From Axinella damicornis (taxonomy: Eukaryota > Porifera > Demospongiae > Axinellida > Axinellidae), in NCBI GenBank assembly GCA_963931865.1, contig OZ007510.1:3624747-3688746 (forward strand): a DNA stretch of 64,000 nt. The letters are read 5' to 3'. The notes under the pieces are model-generated. The model was not told where the DNA came from. It did no database searches and saw only the letters and a program-made list of their open reading frames with translations. The position numbers were made by a program, and so were the translations under genes. This document shows positions 1 to 10,881 of this stretch, one piece after another (positions within the stretch are counted from its first letter, which is position 1; each line of letters opens with the position of its first letter).

Positions 1-157
1 CTCAGAAACTAACCACCAACGATCTATCTCATGTGGCATCTGAATTCAAACGCAGTACATGCACTCCAACTCACTCCCTCATGCTCCCCAAACACACACT
101 CCCACTCCCCCTCATGCCCCCAACACTCTCCCACATGTACACTCCTCCCTAATGCAG

Positions 158-1507
158 GTGAGCGCCCCTTCCTCTACTCCAACATTGCCTCAGCAGCTGA
201 AAGTGGGTGGGACTTCTCCTCCCGCTGGCTCCGCCCTTCAGGACCCTTTGCCTGGCAGCTCTCCTCCATGCGCACCACAAGGACCGTACCTGTAGACCTC
301 AATGCCATCCTCTGTCAGAATGAGGCCTCTCTGGTTTACCTTTTCACAGCCATGGGTTAGTCAGCATGTATCTCCTGCCCATCTTTCACAACTGCTACCA
401 GGATCTGGCTAGCCCCCCCGTGAATGAGTGTGCTGTCCCATCACTCTCCATAGGCAACACATCAGCAGCTGTGGAGTTCTCTGAGGCACTACGACGCAGG
501 CAGGCTGCGTTTGATGCCATCTTCTGGAATGAGACGGAGGGCATCTGGAGGGACTGGGACCAAGACTCACGGGCACACCTCGCAGGGTTCTACGCCTCCT
601 CCTTCGTCCCCCTCCTCTGGGGATGCAACCCCCCCAACATCAGTAAACATGAGAAAGTACTGCGAACTCTCAATGCACTAGGAGTGCTCGACTTCCCCGG
701 TGGCATACCCGCCTCCCTCAACAAACTTACAACCCAGCAGTGGGACTTCCCCAATGTGTGGGCACCCCTTCAGTGGTTCCCGGTGGTTGGCTGGTACTCC
801 TCGACCTCGGTCACACTGAGAGATGCTGCTTACTCCATTGCACAGAAGTGGATCTCCACCACCTTTGTGGCATGGGAAACCAACAACCAAAGCATTTTTG
901 AGAAGGTGCGTGTCCACCATACAGTGAGAACATCTGGTGGTAGAATAGGTCACTATGGTGCTTCCTGGCTTGCAGGATTGCTTAACTCTGCCCTGTACTG
1001 TTTTGTCCTTCATCAGTACGACTGTACAGAACAGGGCCTGCCTGGGAGTGGAGGCGAGTACATGGTCCAGGTACGTAGGAATCAATTTTGCTCTGCACTC
1101 ATCAGGGAAGCTGTACATCTCCTTCTACTAGTGCTACCTTCTACCCCACCACACACACACACACACAAACACAGACGGGGTTTGGCTGGACTAACGCAGT
1201 GGTGCTACACTTCCTAGCACTGTATCCTGACCTCACCCCTGCTACACTGCCCCCTTGTGACTGCGAACCCTCTCTCGCGTGGATCACGGTCCTCATCCTC
1301 CTAGTACTCTCTGTCTCCATAGCCATTCCCTGTGTGATATGGTGCAGATGGCTCTACCAGAGCGGCAAGACCAAGTATTGGGCGAGGGTACACAGCGAGC
1401 ATCTCATGGCAACCTCAGGCGGCCGAGCATCACCCACAGTGTACACAAACCCATACGCTGACAATGGCATTCAGGACACGAAGGAGTACCTGCACTTTGA
1501 TGTATAG
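158..1507 (+). CDS. TREH: Trehalase, C-terminal part, membrane-anchored (5' end outside window)
   Basis: Four exons can be read: 158-355, 454-905, 1017-1070 and 1175-1507, with phases that agree at each junction. The protein is the C-terminal half of a GH37 trehalase, which hydrolyses trehalose to two glucose units. The second family signature is present as QQWDFPNVWAPLQW, the GGI/GG segment precedes it, and GSGGEY followed by TGFGWTN is the usual trehalase C-terminal motif. After the enzyme domain comes a hydrophobic segment (AWITVLILLVLSVSIAIPC) and a cytoplasmic tail ending in YLHFDV. This makes it a type I membrane ectoenzyme rather than a GPI-anchored form. The first signature and signal peptide would lie upstream of base 1. 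It is tail-to-tail with the TRAPPC6 gene. Confidence 0.9.
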
Positions 1508-1916
1508 CAGTACGCTCACTCATCCTTTGAACTTTGACCTGTAGCTGAGCTACAGGGTTTCACTTTCTATCACATCTTTCTCCTGCTCTTCTTTTTTATG
1601 GCCACCAACCTGCTCCCAATCAGTTTGTAATGTTCAGCAAGCAATTGAATATCAATGGTATAAAGAACAATTGAACCTCACAAATAGAGTTGCTATGGTA
1701 ACAATCACATAAAATGCTATAACAGTACTTTGATTTGAAATATACCTGCAAGAGAGGTAAGCAAAGAAGGCATGGCAGCTAGGCCGCATGTACATGGTTT
1801 GAAGCATGTGGCCTGCATATGTGGGGATGATTGAACTAAGCATGGGAATGAAGCTATAGCTATGACCTGTACGGGAACAGGGGGAATGAGGCTATGTGCT
1901 CTGCATGGGAACGAAG

Positions 1917-3454
1917 CTACGTGATGTGGAAGTGGGCTATAGGATGGACACGAGGCCAGGGAGGCATGGCAACTCACAAGCAGGCATCGTTGTGACCTCA
2001 GCTGTCACCTGACATCGGATACCGAGGTTTGTCAGTGCTCCTGCTAGCAGACCACAGGTGAAGGCTAGGTACTATGAGAGGGGAAGAGTGAGAATTAAGG
2101 ACAACATAAATGGACTGTGCCTTGACAATGAGTTGCTCACCAGAGGGGCCTGTTCTTTGTATTGGCTACCACGAGAGATGTTGGACAGTAGTCTGAAGTT
2201 ATAGTCATGTAGTACATAAGTGTCCTACAGGAGAGAAGCAATGTCTGCAGGTGAGATCGACTAGGAGGTACTTATAATATGGAGGTGAAACTAGGGGGTC
2301 GGGTGGTGAGACTAGGAAAGTACATCTGGAGAGGAGACTAGGGGATATACTGGAGGGAGTCTGGGGGGGGGGGGGGGGAGAGGGTGTCTGGAGGGAAGAC
2401 TAGGGGAGGGGTAGCCTTGTTCCCAGGCCGTTACGGCCTGGGAACGAGGCTAGGGGAGGGGGGTACCTGGTGATTTGTCTTAAGGTTGTCAATCTGCTTA
2501 TTGAAGGCATGGTTCCAGAACTGCTTGCAGATGAAGACCACGGCATCGAGCTCGTTCTTGAATCGAGGTGCATCCCGGGAAGCCCTCTCCACCAGGCTGC
2601 ACCCTACACGACCCCCAAGTGTCTCCAGACGCTTCGAAATATCACCCTAGAACATGTGTGAATGCATGTATACAGTGTGTCAAATGGATGGCCTATCCAT
2701 ACATTGTGCAACCTGGCCTAGCCCCACCCACCACCCAGCTTTTGTGCTGCGAGCAGGGGAGGCAGGTCTGGCCCCGCGAGACTAGGACGCAACTACGTGA
2801 AGCAATAATAACCAAGTGCACTTGCACTGTGAATTCTATGAAGTCTTCGGAGATATAATATACAGGTAGCGGCCACGCATGCGCATTCAGGACTGGCCCT
2901 GGCTCTAACCAAGATAACCTAGTCTCGTGCCCAGCCGGAAACGTGTACGGAATATCCGCCTGGTGACTTTCAGCAACATTCTCGGTCTTCATCGAATATT
3001 CATAGCTCAGCTAACCGCCTGAAACCGGACAGAATCGGAAGTCCTACGCGTGAAATGATATACGTAATTGCAAGAGAAATTTGAATTTTCTACAACTTCT
3101 CGCTCCTAATAAAGACAAAATTGAATTCTCTACGATTTCATTGGCAGTCTGAAATTCCTGCCTAAAAAGTACAGTATGAATTTTTAATGAAGACCGAGGC
3201 TTCTGCGCAAAGTCGCCAGATCCCTCTTTCCCGCGAGGGGTGGGGTCAGGGCACGAGACTAAGATAACCTGGCCTAACCCGGACCCATCGCCTTACTTCC
3301 TGCCGGACCAATAACCACTTCGAAAGATTCATTCATTCGTAAGCACCTTCTTCCCCGAGTCATCCTGCTCCTCACGAATGTGGGAGACCACCTCCAAGTG
3401 CAAGAACTCGAACAGACACTGGCTGGGTTCCGCCTGGACTGTAGTCACCGCCAT
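1917..3454 (-). CDS. TRAPPC6: TRAPP complex subunit 6 (Bet3 family)
   Basis: The gene is read as five exons on the minus strand: 3454-3347, 2646-2467, 2224-2141, 2071-1978 and a short last exon 1936-1917. All phases agree and give 161 residues, close to the usual ~158 of TRAPPC6A/B. Recognisable family segments are RLETLGGRVGCSLVER, FICKQFWNHAFNKQIDN, YVLHDYNFRLL and LAFTCGLLAGALTNLGI. The product is a core subunit of the TRAPP tethering complexes in ER-Golgi traffic. The first donor is a weak GTGCTT, and the last exon (ending MPASHFHIT) is the least certain part, supported mainly by phase and total length. The start lies 289 bp from the AHSA1 start on the other strand. Confidence 0.85.
2922..3265. 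repeat. MITE-like inverted-repeat element in TRAPPC6 intron 1
   Basis: The segment begins TAGTCTCGTGCCCAG and ends CAGGGCACGAGACTA. The terminal inverted repeats extend imperfectly for about 80 bp, and the shared inner block CTCGGTCTTCAT is visible in both arms. No coding capacity is seen. It is one of many elements in this window with related ends. Confidence 0.65.
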
Positions 3455-3743
3455 CAATAGCAATAGTTTCGGCAAGCACGCACGGGGTTTTCCCCGATGA
3501 CGTTTTACTACGCATGTGGTTTTCGTATAACGTGTTGCTGTGGTTTCGTCAATGTTCGAGAAGTTTCTGAACGTCACTGGCCAATTTAATTGTTTCCTGG
3601 TCGGCTTTTCTCTCGGCGTTGATCTGCCTCGTTCGGCCAAGCAAAGACAGAAGACCAAGATCTAGACAGAATTGTGAAGCTCTTCACCTCTTCACAAGAA
3701 CATTTGGGTGGGCATCTTTTGGAGTGTGACTGTCAGCTGCGAC
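3455..3743. promoter_or_regulatory. Probable bidirectional promoter, TRAPPC6 / AHSA1
   Basis: Only 289 bp separate the two divergent start codons (3454 on minus, 3744 on plus). No TATA box is obvious. The arrangement is that of a shared promoter, but no transcription start is visible from sequence alone, so this is inference from spacing. Confidence 0.5.
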
Positions 3744-6148
3744 ATGGCAAAGTGGGGCCAGGGGGATCCTCGCTGGATAGTAGAAGAGCGACCCGATGCA
3801 ACCAACGTAAACAATTGGCACTGGTGAGGTTGTGTACTAACCATCATGCCATATGTGTGTTTCCCTAAGCCCTCATCATGACTACTCCCCCCCCCCCCCC
3901 CCCCCACACACACGCACACACACATGTACACACACACACACCGTATTGTAGGAGTGAGAAGGATGCAAGTGGGTGGTCGACTGACAAACTAAAAGGCTTA
4001 CTACTTGGACTGGAGTTTGTTGGGCCAGAAGGTGAGTGTCATCAACGGATATGATCTGTATACGTAGTGGTTAGCCTCATTCCCAGGCCCGAGAGAGGGA
4101 GGAAAAACGGGTCGGTTTCCACTGTTTGCGCATGTGCTTAATTATCGGTAACCGAAACACGTATTCATAAGGGGGTAGGTGCAAATGGCGCCTACGTAGT
4201 CACATGGTTGAGCGTGTGACGCTTTCTATTTTGTATACTGATCCACCATCTGCAAGATGAGGGGTGACACGACCACAATTACACTCCCACTAGCAACACA
4301 CTTACCGGACATTATTATTCCAACCGAAACGGAAGGATCTGGCAGCACACTGACTGCACCCGGTCAGTGCGACAATAGCCACACAAAAACATCCTACCTT
4401 TTAATCACGGGTCGCTGTTCTAGCTCAATTTAGGAGTGCCTTGCCACCTGAGGATACAGGAGAGAGCACGATCGAAACGCACGGCGCAAGTTACTATGTT
4501 CTGACGTCACGAGTGTACAGACATAATCGAATGTCCGCTGTGCCAGTGGAATTCCACCGCGATTTTAGCGCATGTGCAAACAGTGGTACCAGGCCCTTTT
4601 CTCCTCCCTGTCTCGGGCCTGGGAACGAGGCTAATGTAGTGGTGTACGGTGGACACCTAATCACTGAATCCCCCACAGGCAGCTGCGAGACGACTGAGGT
4701 GGTGAGTGTCAAGGGGGAGGCCACTGCAAAGTAAGTACAGTAGAAGGGTTAACCCTAACACCCTACGCTGCTACATGTAACTTGAACGTGATAATTGATA
4801 ATTGAATTAATTTTGTTGACTATCCCATAGCAACCGGAAGGGAAAACTCATCTTCTTTTATGAGTGGAACATTGTCTTGAAATGGACAGGTCAGTTCATG
4901 GTGTAGCTGCCTCAGGGTTGTGTACTACCAGGAGCCGTTATGGGCTCCTGGTACTCAGTACCACTCGTGTGTGTGTGGGTGGGTTGGAGGGGGGGGGGGG
5001 GGGGGGGGATGTATGGCTGGAGAACATTGAAGGATGGATGTCTTAATTCTGCTTTTTGATGCAGGCAAGTTGGTGGACAGTACCAAGAAAAAGTCTGGAG
5101 AGATAGAGATCCCTAACCTCAGCGAGGAAAATGAAGTTGAGGAAGTAGATGTAAGTTGCTGTGTTCCCCAACACTAACATGTACATGTAAGTTATGATAT
5201 CACATCCTGAGTTAATGTGGTATTTCCTACAGGTAATTGTGACTGTCAAAGAGAGTACTTCAGAAGCTCAGAGACTCAAGGAACTGGTACATAGAACCGC
5301 TCCATCTGTCATCAGAGAGGAACTTGCGGAATACCTCAGGTGCTTGAAAGAAGGTGTGTATGTGACTTACACGTTATCACTAGGCAAGTTTAATGTGCCA
5401 TACTCTGTGTTACCATGGAAGCGTTCCACCACCATTGGGAACTTGAACTTTATGAAGTTGTTTCCATCTTAGGTCTAGTATTCTGAAGTATGTGTCTGTT
5501 AGTGCTGCCACCACATGAGATATCTCGTATGTCACATGTCATAGTGTTTTATGTCAGTAGATATATTGCATGTCATAACATACTGCCAAAACTGAAAACC
5601 ACTTAATCAACACAAGAGTCTGGTGGACCCCACTAAGGCTACAGTGGGTGTTTATCACCTAAGCATTTATTTCCTGGTTTCAAAATGTGTTGGCCATTGC
5701 TCTTGCAGAGTTTTCCCAGGGGTTGATTCTACCTCGCTGTGACTCCAACAATCTCCTACAAAAGACGACAGTGGGCACAAAGATTGCACCACGGGCCAAT
5801 TCTCTCTCCACTGGTGCACCAGTTTTCAGTAATGTATCCTCAGGTTTGTGATGTAGTGTATGTGTGTGTGTGTGATAGGCATGTCAGCTTCAGGAGCCCA
5901 ACTACCAAATATCGACAACCTGAGCAGCCAGACAGCTGGGTTGCCAGTCACCTTGCAGAATTTACCTCACATGCAAGCTATGGATTATTATTCTCTATCT
6001 CTGCAGAGTCGGAGGTTGGTTGTCGCATCCATACCACAAAGGTGTCACTCACGGAGACGTTCATGACATCGGTTCAAGAGCTCTACAACACACTGACATC
6101 ACAAGAGGTGGGCGGTTAGCCATGTTCCCAGGCCATGTGTGTGTGTGT

Positions 6149-6198
<50 letters not shown>

Positions 6199-7359
6199 AG
6201 CCTCGGTCCCAGGCTCTCTCTCCTCGGGGATCTATGGTCATGTCCTATGCCTGGAGAACTATGTGAGATATTGGATTGCTTTCTCTCCCAGTTGGTGGAG
6301 GCCTTCACTCGTAGCAAGGCCAAGGTAGAGGCCAGGAAGGGAGGATTGTACTCCATCTTGAATGGACAAATCAGTGGAGAGTTTGTGGAATTGGTAAGTA
6401 GTGATGATGTCTGGAGAGTCAGCCAAACAGTGCAGAGGTAACGTACACTCAGCTCTTTCTTCTCTGCTGGTGGTTCCATAAGTTGATGTGGTTTCTCTTT
6501 GCAGAAGAGGCCGCTCAGAATTGTGCAGAGATGGCGAGAGAAATCGTGGCCAGATGGTATGTTGAAAGTCAGCTGTGCTTGTTATTGTACACACACTACA
6601 TGTGCATATTCAGTAGTATGTGGGTTACTAGTCTAGTACTTGGTGACAGCACCTACACACCTGTACAGGTTCTATCATGGATAATAGAGCACAGGGAGTG
6701 CTCTATTATCCATGGTTCTACCCACAATAGTCTCTTCCTAGCCTTGTTCCCAGACCGTTCCCACCGCCAGTATTTCATCACTTCTAGTATAGAATATGGC
6801 GGGGGAAGGCCTGGGAGATCTGGTCACGTGTGATGACGTCAGGTAGACAGATGGTAGACACACGGGAGCTTACTAGCCACTGTATCTCCACTGGAATGTG
6901 TGCAGAGCTAATTAAAGCACAATAATTATGCAACCAAATTGTGTGTTTGTGGAAACCCTATTATTCACACATCAAAGTCAAAGCACAGCTGCTCATTCAG
7001 CACTTAATACACCTGTGTGGTTACTTGCTGCCTGCTATATGTATAGTAAGCCCTTTAGCCTCATTCCCAGGCCCTCGTTCTCAAGGCTGGGAACGAGGCT
7101 AGTAAGCCCTGACCCTTCTCCCTTCCATTATTATGGTGAACCCCTCAGGGGTAATAAAAATAATAAATGTGATCATATCCCCCCAGGTCATCACTCCACT
7201 GTGACCATTGTACTGAAACAGGAGAGCAACTGCACAAAGCTGGTGCTATCACAGACCGAGGTGCCAGACAGCGATGCGGAGAGGACAAGAGAGGGGTGGA
7301 AAAGATACATTTTCGAGAGCATCAAATCCACTTTCGGCTTCGGAGCAAGACTGTTATGA
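3744..7359 (+). CDS. AHSA1: Activator of Hsp90 ATPase (Aha1)
   Basis: Eleven exons are read: 3744-3823, 3952-4031, 4679-4730, 4831-4889, 5065-5150, 5233-5353, 5709-5843, 6007-6107, 6292-6393, 6505-6556 and 7187-7359, giving 346 residues (human about 338). The start MAKWGQGDPRWIVEERPDA is the typical Aha1 N-terminus, with NVNNWHW following. The N-terminal domain that binds the Hsp90 middle domain covers roughly residues 1-160. A linker follows, then the C-terminal START-like AHSA1 domain (TSVQELYNTLTSQELVEAFT, GGLYSILNGQISGEF, RWREKSWPDG, EGWKRYIFESIK). Aha1 is a cytosolic co-chaperone that stimulates Hsp90 ATP hydrolysis. The intron from 5844 to 6006 contains an open stretch (5879-5998), but direct joining of 5843 to 6007 keeps phase, so it was left out. 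Confidence 0.93.
4072..4633. repeat. Inverted-repeat DNA element in AHSA1 intron 2
   Basis: The element starts TAGCCTCATTCCCAGGCCC and ends with the inverted match GGGCCTGGGAACGAGGCTA, about 562 bp apart. The arms stay similar for about 75 bp (CCACTGTTTGCGCATG against its complement near 4570). It fills most of the 647-bp intron. No transposase is visible, so it is non-autonomous. Confidence 0.75.
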
Positions 7360-7908
7360 TATCTGTTACACACAAATTTGGATATTAGGCTGAAGTATAT
7401 TTATTCACATGCTGCGTACTAATTTGTGCTGCGCAGAATTATGGATGCTGTAATGTGCTAATAATGACTTCCTGTTTGTATGTAAATAATTGCAATTTTT
7501 CAGGCTGTGTCGGAACTTGACAACGAAGTGCTAGTTTCTGTGATCTGCAGCGCGAATTAGAGAAGCTAGCTGTACTCACGACAGAAGACAGTGAAGTAAG
7601 CTTCATACGTGTGTGCTTTACGTCTTTGTGTATCGATCCTGTATATTAAATATGTCGTAGCTTCATGTGGTTGTGTTCAATAACAAGTTAAGTCGGTGGC
7701 TGTATACGTGTGCTGCGACTTTGCCGCGTACTCAATCCTTAGCTTGTACTGTATCATAAACCGCCTGCAGTCACTGGCACCCGGGGGGCAGGTTGTACGT
7801 ACGTAACTAATTTGTGTCCCACTTTTTCAAGTACCCTAATTATCTGCGTGTGCCTTGTTGATATGCTAAAGTGGTTCTCTTTCACAGGTACACGACCACT
7901 TAACGAAA

Positions 7909-8514
7909 ATGTTGGACACCGTTGCAGCAGCCTTCATCGGTGCGTCTGTCACCCTGATCCTGGTGATCATCTTCTTGATCCTGATGGTGGTCCTGGTGCG
8001 GCAGTGCTTGGCTTTCATGGCTAAACGTTCCACGATCAATGCTCAAATAGAGGCGCAAAGACGAGCAAGAGAGCAGTTTGAGAGGCAGAGAAGAGGGAGT
8101 ATCACAGAGCCTGTTCCTGCAACCTTTGACTGGCACCACTCCATTCGCATCGCTGGCACCCCACCACCATCGTACCACGAGGCAAAAGAACTGCCTACAC
8201 TGAATGACGCTATCATTGCAGAAAAAAAGAAAAAAAGCCGGTGGACTCGCAGCATGGGTATTGTTGAGGAAAACCATGTTAACGGTGACAGGAATGATTC
8301 GGATTGTTCTGAAAGCGAGACAGTTCAAAATCATGTTGCTGCAGACTCTTCCAGAGGTAATGAGGGAGAAGGTACACACACAAATGTTGCAGCATGTGAG
8401 ACGGAAATCGAGGCATCATTAGCGGTCGAGGGTGAAGTAGCAGGATCACATGACAGGCCCGCCGTATCACATGACCCAGAAGAAGTGCAGATAGATATGA
8501 ACGATGAATCATGA
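7909..8514 (+). CDS. Small single-pass membrane protein with a PPxY motif, function unknown
   Basis: A single coding exon of 201 residues, starting just after an acceptor-like TTTCACAG at 7882-7888, so a non-coding first exon is likely. A short N-terminus is followed by one hydrophobic span (about residues 10-32, rich in L, I and V), then a basic stretch and an acidic, low-complexity tail. The motif TPPPSYHEAKELPTL, about residues 84-98, contains PPSY, the PPxY consensus bound by WW domains such as those of NEDD4-type ubiquitin ligases. This layout recalls adaptor membrane proteins that recruit such ligases, but no specific family was recognised. There is no signal peptide other than the TM itself, so it is likely a type III or signal-anchor protein. 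Confidence 0.6.
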   Translation: MLDTVAAAFIGASVTLILVIIFLILMVVLVRQCLAFMAKRSTINAQIEAQRRAREQFERQRRGSITEPVPATFDWHHSIRIAGTPPPSYHEAKELPTLNDAIIAEKKKKSRWTRSMGIVEENHVNGDRNDSDCSESETVQNHVAADSSRGNEGEGTHTNVAACETEIEASLAVEGEVAGSHDRPAVSHDPEEVQIDMNDES

Positions 8515-8698
8515 CCCCAGCATATAGTACTGTTGTGAGAACTAGCAAAGAGCACAATGGTATGTGATCATAGACTGTGTTACTGTTTTCTTGGCTCCAG
8601 ACTGATCAGGGGTACATGACCACTCCACCTGCCTCCCTATAACCTCTCTTGTACATACATTGCCTTATATTCAGTTTGTGTGTATTATACATCACCTG

Positions 8699-9116
8699 TA
8701 ACAAAACCCTCGATGTCCAAGTATGGCGGTACTTACTCTAAAACGTTAGACCGTGCAGGAAGTTGTGGGGGGGGGGGGGACATGTCTGCACAGAAAGAGA
8801 ATGGTTACAGCTGACTAGGCAGTACATACCCAATCATATCACTCTTCTGAATTGGGATACCCAGTCCACATCCTCAGCACGGTCTAGTTCCTGATCAATG
8901 TTCCTGTCCTATAACAAAACCCTCAACGTCCAAGTATGGCAGTATTTACTCTAAAAAGTTAGACCATTCTATCACCTTGCAGGAAGTTGTGGGGGGAAAT
9001 GTCTGCACAGAAAGAGAATGGTTACAGCTGACTAGGTGGTACATGTGTTTGTACCCTCTAGCTACATGTATCATATCACTCTTCTGAATAGTCCACATCC
9101 TTCTCAGCAGGGTCTA
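8699..9116. repeat. Tandem direct duplication of about 200 bp
   Basis: Copy 1 lies at about 8699-8886 and copy 2 at about 8911-9116. Shared blocks in the same order include GTCCAAGTATGGC, AGGAAGTTGTGGGG, CACAGAAAGAGAATGG, TTACAGCTGACTAGG and ATATCACTCTTCTGAAT. Copy 1 carries an expanded G run at 8766-8779. It sits between the 3' ends of the PPxY gene and PRPF39; no gene is seen in it. Confidence 0.8.
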
Positions 9117-9267
9117 CTAAACTACACATATAAGGCTTCAAGCCTTTTGGAGTCCTGCAGCAACCATAACTGTCAGCAATTATAGTATTACAGCCAACAA
9201 TGGATTCCTAATGTTGTCATACGGAAACAGCAACAAGACACTTAGTGTAAATGAGTTCTGGATGCCT

Positions 9268-10846
9268 CTATTGAGTTTGCTGCTGGTAGGGATACTGGTA
9301 GTACTGTTGTGTGTAGCCGGCGTAACCCTGGGGGGAGGGAAGGGATGACAGGGAGGGATCATGCCCGATGGTATGATGTGGTCTCATTCTTAATGACTCA
9401 GTATGCAGTCTGGTTAGCATTGAAGGAATGGAGTCAGAGATCTGGGAGGTAACATTGTCACCAATCAACCATGGTATATTAAGTTCCTACATGTATGTTA
9501 ACGTTGAGGCGAGACAGGTGGCATACCAGATACTACTATTGTTCATTGCTTATCTCATCTTCTCCCCCACCATTCTTCCCATGAAGCAATCTCCCACTCC
9601 TCAACCCAGCGTATAGCACAATGGGAGTGGTCTGGGAACTGGACTCACTGCATTAGCCTTGTCCCCAGACGGAATGGGAGTGGTCTGGGAGCAAGGCTGC
9701 CGGATATCTACTGGCGTACTTGTCCATAGTTGTACCCGGCCCACTGCTGCTGCTGCTGTTGGTAGGCTGCCCACTGCTGTGCTTGCTGCTGCTGGTCTTG
9801 GGGTAGTGAGGTGGGTGTTGCATTCGAGGTGGTGGTCTCCATCTTTGCCTTCTTGGACGGTTCACTGTTGGTGCATGAAGCATCAGGAGCAACTGCTAGC
9901 CAGTGTTGTTCAAGAGTGTACTTAATTTATAGATTCACTCTTACCCGTCTACCTCACTGGCTCCCCGCTTCTTGGCACTGGCAGCCAATCTCTTTAACTT
10001 CTGACACTCCTCCTGTGCTTCCAACAACCTGCAGTGGAATAACAATACCACTGGTAAGGTCCAACAACCTGCGGAGGAATATCATTGGTAAGTGTTGAGA
10101 GTTGTGTCGTGAGACTGAGGTAGTGCATGTTTGTATATGTACGAAGCAATCAGGAGATGTTATTGGATGTGTATCACCGTGTGTGCCCAACATGTACATA
10201 CAGCAGAGGATGCTGCACATGTATGGAATCAGGAGACGTTGTTGGACATGTGTATCATGTGTGTTCCCAACAAGAGGCATACATGGCAGAGGATGCTGCT
10301 GTACATGAGGCCTACTACACACAATGAACATCATCCACTTCCTCCAAGTATGAATCAAGACTGCCTGGGAAGAATCTTTACAATGGGATATCAACAGATG
10401 GCTGGTAACAATGTGTCGTGATTATGGTCAGGGTAGTGTCAGAGTTCTAAATTCATGATAATAAGCATAATTCCAACCTAGATGGAATTAGTGTTCAAAC
10501 TTCTTACTGCATGACCGCTAAAATGGGCCTCATCAGGTGCTAAATACCAGGGTTGCACTCATCCATCCCTGAGAGATCGCTGTTCTAATGGCCCACACTC
10601 ACTTGGTGATGCTAGGCCCAAACTCCTCCAAGAACTGAGCCCTCCTCAGAGCAAATGACTGCTTCATGTCCTCAGTCAGTTCACTGCCATGCACCATCGT
10701 AAAAACTGCCTCCACCTCTTCTTCGTCTGGAGGGCAACCGGAGGTGGCTATGTCCAGCAGACGGAGGTACAGCGTGGGGTTCAGGGGGTCCTGCTCTATT
10801 GCCTCCTTCACTACTCTCATCGACTTGCCACTGTCGCCTAGCAACT

Positions 10847-10881
<35 letters not shown>

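Noticed and set aside
5879..5998. Open stretch in AHSA1 intron (GMSASGAQLPN...) as an extra exon
   Set aside because: No donor in the needed phase was found, while joining 5843 directly to 6007 keeps phase and matches Aha1 length.
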